Part shown: piece by piece, positions 35,436 through 44,377 of the stretch
How the letters are laid out: each line of letters opens with the position of its first letter
Position numbering within the stretch: the first letter of the stretch is position 1
From: an uncultured Alphaproteobacteria bacterium
GTDB lineage: Bacteria > Pseudomonadota > Alphaproteobacteria > Rs-D84
Assembly: GCA_949878575.1 (NCBI GenBank)
Contig: CATLAX010000002.1
Span: 191,378-255,377 of the forward strand
Length of the DNA stretch: 64,000 nt
Direction: 5' to 3'
The notes under the pieces: model-generated
What the model was told of the DNA's origin: nothing
The model's database searches: none
The model's input: only the letters and a program-made list of their open reading frames with translations
Made by a program: the position numbers and the translations under genes

Positions 35436-35622
35436 TAGTGTTGCCTTTTTCCCTGCATTATGCGCTTTAATTCACTGTTTTAATTTTAGGGAATTTGGGT
35501 AAAAATGGTTGGATTTCTGCGGGTGACGGGGCTTATTTATGGCGCAAAATAGTAAAAATAGCCTGTTTTGTCCCTGGTATGGCGGGATTCTTATAAGCCG
35601 GCTATTCCATTTTATCGCCGCC

Positions 35623-35785
35623 CCGCCAGTGATAAGCAACTTTGCGAGAAACTCCGAAACATTAGCAAAAATCCCCGTATCCTGCGGGGATTTTGTTATT
35701 TCGCTGACTCCGATAAATCCGCCATTGCAGCCAAATCCGCCGCATTTATCGGATAACTATATACCGGCCAATTTCGCAAAGTCAG
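35623..35785. repeat. Right attachment repeat of the island (attR-like)
   Basis: It holds the same 14-bp core as the left end (35623-35636) and the 120-nt imperfect copy (35666-35785), including a TCCCCG/CGGGGA hairpin and an inverted pair CCGATAAAT/ATTTATCGG. It does not recreate the tRNA 3' half, so only the last six tRNA bases are duplicated. Confidence 0.75.
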
Positions 35786-35808
35786 GGATGTTGCCCGTAC
35801 TTAAATTT

Positions 35809-35838
35809 GTTGTTTTTTACGGATGTTTGTGGTATAAT
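35809..35838 (+). promoter_or_regulatory. Promoter of the MuF-lysozyme gene
   Basis: TTGTTT (35809-35814) and TATAAT (35833-35838) have an 18-base spacer, ahead of a leader with two terminator-like hairpins. Confidence 0.6.
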
Positions 35839-35846
35839 AGCTAACA

Positions 35847-35902
35847 AGGGCAACATTTTGTTGCCGTTTTTTATTTGTCTCGCTTCTGCGGGACTTTTTT
35901 AT
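35847..35902 (+). terminator. Two tandem hairpins with T-runs in the leader
   Basis: GGGCAAC/GTTGCC followed by GTTTTTT (35848-35872), then GTCTCGC/GCGGGAC followed by TTTTTT (35877-35900), both lie between the promoter and the ATG at 35923. They would stop most transcripts and suggest attenuation or silencing of the gene. Confidence 0.6.
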
Positions 35903-35922
35903 TTACCCCAAAGGAATCACAA

Positions 35923-37071
35923 ATGAAAACACCAAAGTTTTTACGGGATTTAATAACTTCGCCCGAATATATGGATAAAAATAGCAAAGTATATGCCATG
36001 GCGGACAAATACCTAAATCTGCTGTATCCCGGTACGGCACAAACGGACGCCACCGGTCGCATGACCGAACCAGAATACGATATGACGTTGGCGCAATTTA
36101 ATAAAGCGCAGGATGCCTTGGAGGCCGCATTGGAAGAAGCTAAACAAGAAGCCGAAGCAGAGTATGAAGAAGCTGGGCAAGAGATAGATATTGATGCCTA
36201 TGTGGAACTGGAAGAAACGATTGATGTCCGTGTTCTTATGCCGTTGGGCACAATAGAAAATAAACAGCTAGATGTTTATACCCTAGATCTGCCAGAGGAC
36301 GATGAAGATACACCAAAGAACAAAACGCGGCGCGTGTGGCGTTGGCATAGTGAAGATGGTGACAACACCTGTGATGAATGTGCATCGCGCGATGGCGAGA
36401 TATATGAAAGCGAAGATGACATCCCTTTAATCCCGATACATCCCAACTGTCGCTGTACAATAACAGAGGATGTAATAGGCCCAGATGGTCGTACACTCAG
36501 CAGTAAGCCGTATTCGTCAAAAGTAAAAGAAGAAAAGAACGAAATTGAAAAGGAAGTCAAAAATATGAAAATGAGTAACGAAGGAATAAACTGGTTAAAA
36601 AGCAAAGAAGATAAGGTTCTTGATAAAAACGGGAATCATGTTGTATATGACGATCAGACCAAACAACCTGTGCCGGAAGGCGCACCGTTGCCATCGGGTG
36701 CAACGATTGGTTATGGGCACCTTATAAAACCTGGCGAAGATTTTCGTAGCGGAATAACAGAGCAGGCGGCGACCGAGTTGCTGCGAGACGATATTGCCAC
36801 GGCCGAACGAGCCGTGCGGGATAATATTATGGTGCCGCTTACACAAAATCAGTATGATGCATTGGTGTCTTTGGCCTATAATATAGGCAATGGGGCATTT
36901 GCAAGTTCTACGGTTGTACAATATATAAATAATTCGGATTTTACAAGTTCCAAGTATCCGTCGTTGGAATCTGCATGGCGTGCATGGAATCGAACCCAGG
37001 GCGCAGTATCAAATGGACTGATTAACAGACGCAACTATGAATGGAATATGTATAACAACGGAACATATTAA
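35923..37071 (+). CDS. MuF-like / GH24 lysozyme fusion protein
   Basis: In this 382-residue protein residues 1-115 are acidic and helical. Residues 138-185 carry CDECASRDGEIY and HPNCRCTI, the cysteine/His pattern of the C-terminus of phage Mu gpF-like head proteins. Residues 215-382 are a T4-type muramidase (GH24): WLKSKED for the catalytic Glu, VVYDD for Asp, ATIGYGH for Thr, then TQNQYDALVSLAYNIGNG. MuF proteins fused to C-terminal toxins are known from prophages, so a delivered wall-cutting toxin is a reasonable inference. AAAGGA precedes the ATG. Confidence 0.75.
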   Translation: MKTPKFLRDLITSPEYMDKNSKVYAMADKYLNLLYPGTAQTDATGRMTEPEYDMTLAQFNKAQDALEAALEEAKQEAEAEYEEAGQEIDIDAYVELEETIDVRVLMPLGTIENKQLDVYTLDLPEDDEDTPKNKTRRVWRWHSEDGDNTCDECASRDGEIYESEDDIPLIPIHPNCRCTITEDVIGPDGRTLSSKPYSSKVKEEKNEIEKEVKNMKMSNEGINWLKSKEDKVLDKNGNHVVYDDQTKQPVPEGAPLPSGATIGYGHLIKPGEDFRSGITEQAATELLRDDIATAERAVRDNIMVPLTQNQYDALVSLAYNIGNGAFASSTVVQYINNSDFTSSKYPSLESAWRAWNRTQGAVSNGLINRRNYEWNMYNNGTY

Positions 37072-37114
37072 ATAAACATTTACTTTGATATTTCTGCAAT
37101 GTATATTATGAGCA

Positions 37115-37504
37115 ATGCGAAAACATCTGTTTATTTTGCTGTTGTTGATTGGCTGTACACCGACACACGGTCAATCGTGCGAATATTGCGGCAAATGGCT
37201 GTACGCGGGGTTTGAGTACGCCAGCCGCATAACTGCGGATTGTCAGAATATAGCCTACAATTTTGAGAACACCAATATAGCTATCGGAGAAAACTATTTT
37301 AATCATACGTATTCTATAGATAATACACCAAAAGATATATGTGATGTTGGTGTTATAAAAATTCCTTTGGATAAATACGAAAATGTACCAGCTATTTTGA
37401 TATTGAAAGACAATAAAATAGTGCAAAAGTTATATATATCTGCGCCGAATAAAATTTATATGCTATTGGATGGCTGTCGGTTTTATTTTGATCGAGAAAA
37501 CTAG
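37115..37504 (+). CDS. Small lipoprotein, candidate immunity protein
   Basis: This 129-residue protein has a signal peptide ending in lipobox LIGC (about residues 11-14). The rest is a small beta-rich, Cys-containing domain (CEYCGKW, CQNIAYNF) that I do not recognise. It lies 43 bases after a lysozyme-fusion gene on the same strand. A periplasmic lipoprotein there could inhibit the lysozyme, but no known inhibitor family is matched. Confidence 0.55.
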   Translation: MRKHLFILLLLIGCTPTHGQSCEYCGKWLYAGFEYASRITADCQNIAYNFENTNIAIGENYFNHTYSIDNTPKDICDVGVIKIPLDKYENVPAILILKDNKIVQKLYISAPNKIYMLLDGCRFYFDREN

Positions 37505-37582
37505 ATATTCTTGTTACATCTCGTGTTTAGCTAGAATCATCCACAGATACAAACACGTATGACCGTGATAGGTTTGATATTC

Positions 37583-37660
37583 ATGAAGGGGCTAGTAATT
37601 CCGGGACTTATTAATCGACGCGATTATGAGTTTGGAATATACAGCACCAGTGCCTACTAA
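37583..37660 (+). pseudogene. Lysozyme C-terminal remnant
   Basis: The frame reads GLINRRDYEFGIYSTSAY then stop, matching the end of the 35923 lysozyme (GLINRRNYEWNMYNNGTY). Nothing of the catalytic part precedes it, so it is a relic of another copy. Confidence 0.65.
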
Positions 37661-38079
37661 TATGATGTGGATTTGGCGGCTTCTATAAGGGAGTTTATAT
37701 AGCCCAGAACCATTTTCTGGTATAATGCCGCGGCTTGAGCCCCTGCGATTGTACCACATTGTGGTGCGCAACTGTCCGGATACATAGTCGTGTGTGAAAG
37801 TCTTTGCGCCATATCGCAAAAGTTATTAAATTCCACAACCATATTTTTTGCATTTTGGGCATAGTGTTTATTTATTATGCCCAAGGCAACAGACTTATAG
37901 CATTCTGTCTGTGTGTCCGTAATTTGAACCATTTGCACATTGGAACGGTTTCTTGGATTATTTAAGTCATGTTCTGCTGCACTATCGCACTTTTCAATAT
38001 CTGTTTCATAGTTCAGGGCAGTTTTAGCATATGTGGATATCGGCAAGACTAATAAAAATATGACTATTAATTGTTTCAT
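37657..38079 (-). CDS. Small secreted protein of unknown function
   Basis: This 140-residue protein has a clear signal peptide (MKQLIVIFLLVLPISTYA), and the mature part contains five cysteines. No family is recognised. It lies in reverse orientation between two relics of lysozyme genes, with its stop overlapping one of them, so it may be a leftover partner or immunity gene. The start at 38079 is chosen because it directly precedes the signal peptide. Confidence 0.5.
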   Translation of the reverse strand: MKQLIVIFLLVLPISTYAKTALNYETDIEKCDSAAEHDLNNPRNRSNVQMVQITDTQTECYKSVALGIINKHYAQNAKNMVVEFNNFCDMAQRLSHTTMYPDSCAPQCGTIAGAQAAALYQKMVLGYINSLIEAAKSTSY

Positions 38080-38170
38080 TAAGAACAGTGTAGGATAATT
38101 TGTTTTATCAGTCAAACAACCGATTGTTGAATCAATAAAGAAAGCATAAGCAATCATTTTGTTGCGTTCT

Positions 38171-38293
38171 GATACTGCCGAGACAGAACGTGCTGTGCGT
38201 GACAATATTACAATGCCAACAACACAAAATCAGTATGATGTATTGATGTCTTTGGCCTATAATATAGGCAGCGGGTTTGATATTGAGACATAA
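38171..38293 (+). pseudogene. Lysozyme central-domain remnant
   Basis: The frame reads ETERAVRDNITMPTTQNQYD and then a segment matching LMSLAYNIG, nearly the same as the 35923 lysozyme (AERAVRDNIMVPLTQNQYDA). It then ends in a stop. Both ends of the domain are missing. Confidence 0.7.
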
Positions 38294-38385
38294 TAATAAA
38301 TACGAGTTTTCGCAGATTTGTGTATTATACCCATCCAGTCCTGGCCCGTCCGGTATTCCCGGATACCCCGTCGCCGGCGGGTTCA

Positions 38386-40098
38386 CTATTCTTCGTCAAC
38401 AATCAACAACGGCATGTCCAGTTCATCATTATACTTGCCCATATAACGTGATCCGCTGACACAATATACACTGGTCAAAGAATCTTTGTATTCGCGTGTC
38501 GCACTAAGCCAGCGCTCGTTAATATCGTTCTGGGCGCCCTGATACCCGACAAATCCCCCCAGCGCACCGCCGACACCGGCACCGGTCAAAGTCCCCTTTA
38601 AACGGGCCTTGTTGCTGATGTCAACCAGACCGCCGTCTTCGGCGTCAACATACAGCGGTTCAAAATTTTCCAGGCTGGCATCCCCTTCCAGTTCGTACGC
38701 ATCACCGTTATAGTCGCGCCCCCAAACCTTTGCCTTTGGATTATTGCCGCGCCATTTGGCCCAGTCATCACCGGACATGCCAAATGTTTTATCCCTGACG
38801 CCTGCAACCATTGCACGCAACGGCATACCGTCTTCTTCTGTTGCGGTGGCAATTTCAGCATATATATTATCACCATCAGAACCGCCCTGGTCAACCTTTG
38901 CCTTGGTCTTGTCAAATTTAAATTGAAGCTCATGGTGTCCTTTTATAGCTTGAAAATCATCTTTCTGTAAATCTTCTATTGTCCTGCCCTCGTCCGCCTT
39001 TAATCTGACATTATGCAATCTTGCACCCTTGCAGTTGGTTCTGTCTTTACCCATGCATACAACGGACTCGTGCGTGTTTATATTATAGAAAGCCGAGTCT
39101 ACATTATTCTCGCCGATTGTAAATTCTTTGGTCTTTACATATGTTCCCCACAGACAGCTTTGTTTAACGCCATTAATCTCACATTCTTCTATGCGCAGGA
39201 CGCTGTTACCGGACGCCATCATGTTGCCGATCATGCCACCGGCGGCCGCATTTACACCGGTGGACAAAATAACATCACCGCCGACCTTGCCCGCATAAGA
39301 GTTTCCGGCCATTACCGCCGCGCCACTTAACGCGCCGACGGCCGTCGTCTTCATTTTGTCTTTGCCGGTGCCAAACAGGCTGTCAGAACCGCGTTCCGCC
39401 TTGCCCGCGATATTGCCGCCAACAGCGCCTATCAGCGCGCCGGCCGCTATCTTTAACCCGGCATTTTGTTTCTGCTCCTGGTTCATAACCGCGACAACAT
39501 CGTCCATTGTCGGCGCCCGGTCGGCCGGAAACGTAATTGTTTCAACATTCTTTGTATAACTGTATTCCGGAAAATCTTCTATGTTGCATTTCATGCTGTC
39601 GCCGGCCGCAACATTTGCACGCGCCAACACAACATAGTTGCCGTCGCCTTCACTGCTGACTGCGCGCATTTCAACAACCGCGACACATGTCTGGGCACCG
39701 CCACTGCCGCGGCCGGCGGTCGGCGTATCCCACGCCATTTCACCATCCGGATATACGCGTCTGCATTTTTCCAGTGTGTTTATATCCACATTGCCCACAC
39801 GCTGGCCCAGGGCCAGTTTTTTTGCCAAATCCTCGTTCGCGACACGCACCGGCAAATCAATAACCGCACCGGTTGCGTCAATACCGGTTGTAACACCCGC
39901 ACCTGTAGCCTGGCCGGCGCGCGGGGCCGCAGAATCACCGGCAACCGTTCCCATACGCAGCGCGTTTACCTGATTATAAGAATCGGCGTAACTGCGCGAC
40001 AGGTTTCCAATACGCACCCCGGCCGATGCCGGCGATAACGTAATGCCGACAATGCCCGCCATTAAAGAACAACAAGACACAAGTGATTTGTATTTCAT
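38386..40098 (-). CDS. Exported glycine-zipper protein
   Basis: This 570-residue protein starts with a probable signal peptide to about residue 38. Three glycine-zipper stretches (ALIGAVGGNIAGKAE, GVNAAAGGMIGNMM, AGVGGALGGFVGY) alternate with hydrophilic, Cys-containing regions, as in surface or outer-membrane glycine-zipper proteins. No enzymatic motif is seen. It lies upstream in a minus-strand group of outer-membrane proteins. The function is unknown. Confidence 0.6.
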   Translation of the reverse strand: MKYKSLVSCCSLMAGIVGITLSPASAGVRIGNLSRSYADSYNQVNALRMGTVAGDSAAPRAGQATGAGVTTGIDATGAVIDLPVRVANEDLAKKLALGQRVGNVDINTLEKCRRVYPDGEMAWDTPTAGRGSGGAQTCVAVVEMRAVSSEGDGNYVVLARANVAAGDSMKCNIEDFPEYSYTKNVETITFPADRAPTMDDVVAVMNQEQKQNAGLKIAAGALIGAVGGNIAGKAERGSDSLFGTGKDKMKTTAVGALSGAAVMAGNSYAGKVGGDVILSTGVNAAAGGMIGNMMASGNSVLRIEECEINGVKQSCLWGTYVKTKEFTIGENNVDSAFYNINTHESVVCMGKDRTNCKGARLHNVRLKADEGRTIEDLQKDDFQAIKGHHELQFKFDKTKAKVDQGGSDGDNIYAEIATATEEDGMPLRAMVAGVRDKTFGMSGDDWAKWRGNNPKAKVWGRDYNGDAYELEGDASLENFEPLYVDAEDGGLVDISNKARLKGTLTGAGVGGALGGFVGYQGAQNDINERWLSATREYKDSLTSVYCVSGSRYMGKYNDELDMPLLIVDEE

Positions 40099-40161
40099 TC
40101 TCTCTCGCCCGGTTTTTATTTCAAAATCAGCCAAGCCCCCCCGCCCGGCCGATTTGCCCCC

Positions 40162-41277
40162 TTAGAACTGCAGACGCAAACGCGCACCAACGTCAACCAT
40201 GCCTATGCGACCGCTTTCGTACCAGTTTGTGTAATGGAACACGCTGTCGTACGGCGCCGGTTCTTCCCATATTATGTTACCGGCGGCATCTGTGACATTA
40301 CCGCCCGTCCCCAGCCATTCCGTCTGTGAAACGATAATGCTGCCCGATGTCTTTACCTTGCCCAGGTTGGCGTAGCGGACAAAGAAATCCAGTTTTAGTC
40401 CGCCGTTTAAATCTGTTGTAACGCCACCTTCCAGCATAAAGGCAAACTGTTCCTCTGTCCCGCCGTTGTGGTACGCGTATATGTCGGATATACCGGTCAG
40501 CTGTCCGGCCGCCGCCTGGTCGGGCTCCTTTTCAGAGTAAAAGGTATTGTCATAAACAACATAATCGGAAATTGTGTTAAGCGATATTCCAACACCCGCC
40601 CCAACATACGGCCGCAACATTCCGCCCGCAATATATCCGGTAAACGTATCTATGTTGTAATAAACGTTCAGCATTGTCGCATTTGCGGTGATGGAACCAC
40701 CGTCAACCGTCGTTTCAACATATCCGCCGGCACCGTTTGAAGATTCCACGCGCCCCGGATATTCCAGACCGGAATAACGCAGGTAAGAGAAATCTATACG
40801 AATATCGTTGTTTATTGACGCACCGACAGAAAGCTGCAACGGGATAACAGTATCCGTATCAAAGTCGGCATCCTTAAAGGCGCCGGGGACAAAAAAGGCG
40901 TCTTTTTCGTTTTTATAATCCGCGCTTATGGACCCCATTACAGAGGCAGAATATCCGGCGGACACGCCGATGTACAGCCCGCTGTCCGCCAGACGGTCAT
41001 AGTCCGCCGGCTGATAATACTGGCGGCCGGCGGCGGTTGCGGTGGACCCCACACGCGGCAGCGCCCCGGTTATTCTTGTCGGATTTGCGGCGGCGGCACC
41101 ATTTTGAACAATGACCGTGCCGTTCGTTGCCGGCACGGAATTACCGGGCAGATACACAACCTGGCCCTGGGCGTTGGTGGCCTGGTACGCCTGATGCGCG
41201 GGATACGCCGCAAACGCCGGGGCCGCGCCCGAAAACAAAAAGCCGAACAATGCAGCAGATATGCCGAATTTTTTCAT
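40162..41277 (-). CDS. Outer-membrane beta-barrel protein
   Basis: This 371-residue protein starts with a signal peptide (MKKFGISAALFGFLFSGAAP...AFA) and has about 80 residues of low complexity. A barrel region follows with alternating aromatic and glycine-rich strands (LYIGVSAGYS, FAFMLEGGV, VDVGARLRLQF) and a terminal Phe for BAM recognition. It is probably a small OmpA/Omp25-type barrel. It begins about 60 bases after the glycine-zipper gene's start, and both are read leftward. Confidence 0.8.
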   Translation of the reverse strand: MKKFGISAALFGFLFSGAAPAFAAYPAHQAYQATNAQGQVVYLPGNSVPATNGTVIVQNGAAAANPTRITGALPRVGSTATAAGRQYYQPADYDRLADSGLYIGVSAGYSASVMGSISADYKNEKDAFFVPGAFKDADFDTDTVIPLQLSVGASINNDIRIDFSYLRYSGLEYPGRVESSNGAGGYVETTVDGGSITANATMLNVYYNIDTFTGYIAGGMLRPYVGAGVGISLNTISDYVVYDNTFYSEKEPDQAAAGQLTGISDIYAYHNGGTEEQFAFMLEGGVTTDLNGGLKLDFFVRYANLGKVKTSGSIIVSQTEWLGTGGNVTDAAGNIIWEEPAPYDSVFHYTNWYESGRIGMVDVGARLRLQF

Positions 41278-41342
41278 AATACGTCTCTATTCCTTTGCGG
41301 GTATTATACCACAAAAATCACATGTTGGCAAAACATAAAACA

Positions 41343-41366
41343 GGGGCCGAACGGCCCCCGTATGTC
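41343..41366 (-). terminator. Possible terminator of the barrel-protein gene
   Basis: The stem GGGGCCG/CGGCCCC is followed on the minus strand by TGTTTTATG. Confidence 0.45.
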
Positions 41367-41394
41367 CAATATCTGTTTAAATTATTTTTGACGT

Positions 41395-42564
41395 TTAGAA
41401 CTTAAAGTTCACACGAACGCCGCCTTCAACCTTGGCATCGGTGCCGTTCTGGGAACGTTCATGCGCATTGTCAAACGTGTATTCACCATACAACGCAACC
41501 TGTGCATGATCCGTGAACTGATGCGCGACAGACAAACCGATGATATAGGCGTCAAATCCGTCATTCATATCAGACAATTTGTCTTCCAACGCCTTCTTTA
41601 CAGGTTCCAACGCCGGCGCAACATTTGTTGTTATTTTTTCAACACCCTGGTCGGCATGATGCTCGTAACGGAACCATGTGCCGGTTGACCATTTTGACGT
41701 CCACTGATAGAACGCGTTCAGGCCGGCATTAACCTCTGTTATGGATTTAAATTCCGCCGCAACCTCTGCCGGGGCGCCCATGGACGCCAAAACCAGCGCG
41801 GTTGAATATCCCGGCAAAATCGGTGCATTGTCGCCGACAATGCGGATGCGGCTGTTGTCGTCGCCGAATGTCCGCAGAACCTCAACAAACGCACTGGTCG
41901 TCAGCTTGTCCCAAACCTTGCCAACCTTGGTACCGACATGAAATCCCCACATTCCGTTGGAATAATTGTCATAGTCAATCACGCCATGCGCATCCTGCAG
42001 CGACGCCCCCAGCGCCATTTTTGCGGCCTGTTCTTTGGTCATCTGGCCCGCCATGATTGCAGGCGTCAACTTTGTCAGCGTATCCTTTGCCGTGTCAGCG
42101 TCACCCGTAATATTGTACTGGCCCCGCATTTCGCCCAGACCACCCAGATGCAGGTCGCCGTACACATCCCACACAAAACCGTTATACAGATTTAACAGAC
42201 GATACGTCATGCCCAAACGACCGGCAGACAAGCCCGTACGGCCGATGTCGTCATCATGAGTGTACTGAACCGAAAAATGCGCCGCCAAACGGTCGGTGAT
42301 GCCGTACCCCATTTCTTCCTGAATACGGATAATCGGAAATTCCGTGGAACCGTCATGATGCTTGTCCTTGTGCGCCTCAGAATCGTCGGCCACCTTTAAC
42401 ATAACGCCGTTTGACAGTTTTGAATAAAACACGTTGCGCCCCGGCATATACAGCGGGTTTTCCATGTTCGCATTCAAAGTGTTATACGGTGCGGGTATTA
42501 TATCCGCCATTGCCGGCGTTGCCAGAACAGTGGCGGCCGCCGCCAGCTTAAAAGATTTTTTCAT
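41395..42564 (-). CDS. Outer-membrane beta-barrel porin-like protein
   Basis: This 389-residue protein has a signal peptide ending near ATPAMA and a mature barrel with repeated amphipathic strands (HFSVQYTHD, VWDVYGDLHLGG, VALYGEYTFDN) ending in VNFKF. It resembles alphaproteobacterial outer-membrane barrels. The start at 42564 follows AAGGAG. A near-palindrome ATTCCTaAGGAAT at 42692-42704, upstream of it, may be an operator. Confidence 0.75.
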   Translation of the reverse strand: MKKSFKLAAAATVLATPAMADIIPAPYNTLNANMENPLYMPGRNVFYSKLSNGVMLKVADDSEAHKDKHHDGSTEFPIIRIQEEMGYGITDRLAAHFSVQYTHDDDIGRTGLSAGRLGMTYRLLNLYNGFVWDVYGDLHLGGLGEMRGQYNITGDADTAKDTLTKLTPAIMAGQMTKEQAAKMALGASLQDAHGVIDYDNYSNGMWGFHVGTKVGKVWDKLTTSAFVEVLRTFGDDNSRIRIVGDNAPILPGYSTALVLASMGAPAEVAAEFKSITEVNAGLNAFYQWTSKWSTGTWFRYEHHADQGVEKITTNVAPALEPVKKALEDKLSDMNDGFDAYIIGLSVAHQFTDHAQVALYGEYTFDNAHERSQNGTDAKVEGGVRVNFKF

Positions 42565-42848
42565 CACTATAACTCCTTGTTTTTGATGAAATCCACGGCC
42601 CCCATTATTGGCAAGACCGGGGTCCGCATCCATATCCGCCCATTCTTGGCAACAGACATGTTTTTGTGACACGAACGTGTATAAGGATGACATTCCTAAG
42701 GAATAAAGTCAAAAAAAAGATTATCTTGACAGGCGGCATCAAAAGTCCTATGCGCCGTGCGGCATGCGAGAAAAAAAATAAAAACATATGCACAAATTTA
42801 TCTACATATTTGCTACATACATCCAAATTACCGATGCATACAAAAAGA

Positions 42849-42873
42849 AAAATCCGCGGAATACCGCGGAAAT
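42849..42873 (-). terminator. Terminator of tRNA-Thr
   Basis: The stem TCCGCGG/CCGCGGA is followed by a T-run on the minus strand. Confidence 0.7.
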
Positions 42874-42875
42874 TC

Positions 42876-42951
42876 TGGTGCCGGCTGTCGGACTTGAACC
42901 AACGACCCTCTGATTACAAATCAGATGCTCTACCAGCTGAGCTAAGCCGGC
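42876..42951 (-). tRNA. tRNA-Thr(TGT)
   Basis: This 76-nt tRNA has acceptor GCCGGCT/AGCCGGC, anticodon stem CTGAT/ATCAG with loop TTTGTAA, TTCAAGT in the T loop and encoded CCA. Confidence 0.96.
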
Positions 42952-43045
42952 GCGTTTCATACTATACATTGCCGCAAAATAAATATCAAGTGCAAAAATT
43001 CATAATTTGCTTGCTTTTACCCCACACGCGGTAAATCATAAACAC

Positions 43046-44296
43046 ATGATCAAATTACCTGAACTTTTGGCGCCGGCGGGAACACTGGACGCTTTTAAAA
43101 CAGCCGTGCTGTACGGGGCCGATGCAATATACGCGGGACTGCCGGGTTTTTCCATGCGGGCGCGCGCAAAAATCACCACGGATGAGGTTAAGGAGGGAAT
43201 CAACCTGGCGCACCGGGCCGGTAAAAAAGTTTACCTGGCCTTTAACCTGTTTGCACACGATTTTGAATATGACAACATGCCACGTGTAGACAAGATTATA
43301 AAATACCTGCAGCCAGACGCACTGATTGTGTCAGACCCCGGAATTGTAATGTGGGTGCGCGAAAACCATCCGGATATTCCAATTCATATTTCAACCCAGG
43401 CAAACATCTGTTCCGCGCGCAGTGTAAAGTTCTGGCAGGCGGCGGGCGCGCGCCTGTGCGTTCTGGCGCGGGAGGTTACACACCGCGAATTTAAGTCAAT
43501 TCGTGCGGCGTGTCCGGACATGGGACTGGAAATATTTGTTCATGGTGCCATGTGCATGAGCTATTCCGGGCGGTGCCTGTTGTCCAACTTTGTTACAGGC
43601 CGTCCTGCAAACCGCGGTGCATGCGCCCAGCTGTGCCGTTGGAAGTATGATGTCATTTTACGCGAACACGACAGCGGAATTGAAATGTCGCTGGAAGAGG
43701 ACGAACGCGGCGCATACATTATGAACGCCAAAGACCTGTGTCTGATGCCCCGTATGGCTGAGGTGATAGAGGCTCATCCGGATTCCCTGAAAATAGAGGG
43801 CCGCAACCGCAGCGAATATTATGTCGGCAGTGTCACGCGCGCATACCGCGCGGCACTGGATGCATATGCCGCCGGCCCGGAATCTTTTGACCCGGCACCG
43901 TTCATGGCGGATTTAAACATCTTGGAAACCCGCGGGTATACAACCGCATTTTTTGACGGACCGGCGGGCGCGGACGCGCACGATTATAACACGACACGCA
44001 GCAGCTCAGAATACCACGCAGCGGGTGTTGTTACAAACAACTTGGCCGATCATGTGGTTATGGAATTGCGCAACGAGATTCGCGCCGGGGATGAAATTAC
44101 GTTTATTCTGCCGGGCGGTGCGAAAAAGACGTCCGTCATATTACCCCAGATAATAAACGCCGCCACACAGTTGCCGGTTCCAAAAATGGCGGCCGGCCAG
44201 CATAACAGCATCATAATACCGCACAAATGGATGTCAGGGTGTAATCCGGACAAATTAGTACCGTATGTTTTGGCATATAAAAAGAAACGGCAATAA
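43046..44296 (+). CDS. trhP: U32-family tRNA hydroxylation protein TrhP
   Basis: This 416-residue U32-family protein has LLAPAGTLDAFKTAVLYGAD, ISTQANICSA and, as its key signature, HGAMCMSYSGRCLLSNF with cysteines that hold an Fe-S cluster (also RGACAQLCRW). The YegQ/TrhP branch makes 5-hydroxyuridine in tRNA wobble position 34. Another U32 role cannot be excluded. The start at 43046 is picked from the conserved IKLPELLAPAG beginning; the ribosome-binding site is weak. Confidence 0.82.
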   Translation: MIKLPELLAPAGTLDAFKTAVLYGADAIYAGLPGFSMRARAKITTDEVKEGINLAHRAGKKVYLAFNLFAHDFEYDNMPRVDKIIKYLQPDALIVSDPGIVMWVRENHPDIPIHISTQANICSARSVKFWQAAGARLCVLAREVTHREFKSIRAACPDMGLEIFVHGAMCMSYSGRCLLSNFVTGRPANRGACAQLCRWKYDVILREHDSGIEMSLEEDERGAYIMNAKDLCLMPRMAEVIEAHPDSLKIEGRNRSEYYVGSVTRAYRAALDAYAAGPESFDPAPFMADLNILETRGYTTAFFDGPAGADAHDYNTTRSSSEYHAAGVVTNNLADHVVMELRNEIRAGDEITFILPGGAKKTSVILPQIINAATQLPVPKMAAGQHNSIIIPHKWMSGCNPDKLVPYVLAYKKKRQ

Positions 44297-44333
44297 AACA
44301 GATTGCAATTTGGCAACGTAAAAAACAAATGAA

Positions 44334-44360
44334 CAAGCCCCCTGTGCGGGGCCTTTTCTT
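44334..44360. terminator. Terminator between trhP and cvpA
   Basis: The stem GCCCC/GGGGC is followed by CTTTTCTTT. Confidence 0.65.
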
Positions 44361-44377
44361 TATTATTTTATTAAGCA

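Larger units (their letters stand above)
24475..35636. mobile_element. Integrated island at tRNA-Ser with a large serine recombinase
   Basis: About 11.15 kb lies between two copies of a 14-bp perfect core and a longer imperfect repeat. Cargo includes a serine recombinase and DUF2924 protein, two HNH-like proteins, a terminase fragment, DUF2779 and DUF91-like nucleases, and a KAP-like NTPase with a DUF559-like nuclease. Several genes are far more AT-rich than the core chromosome, showing transfer. No structural phage or conjugation genes are intact, so it is probably a decayed or satellite-like element carrying defence genes. Confidence 0.7.

Noticed and set aside
35623..35785. A second tRNA-Ser or a tRNA fragment at the right end of the island
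   Set aside because: Upstream of the core there is no T-arm or acceptor match. Only the last six tRNA bases are shared.
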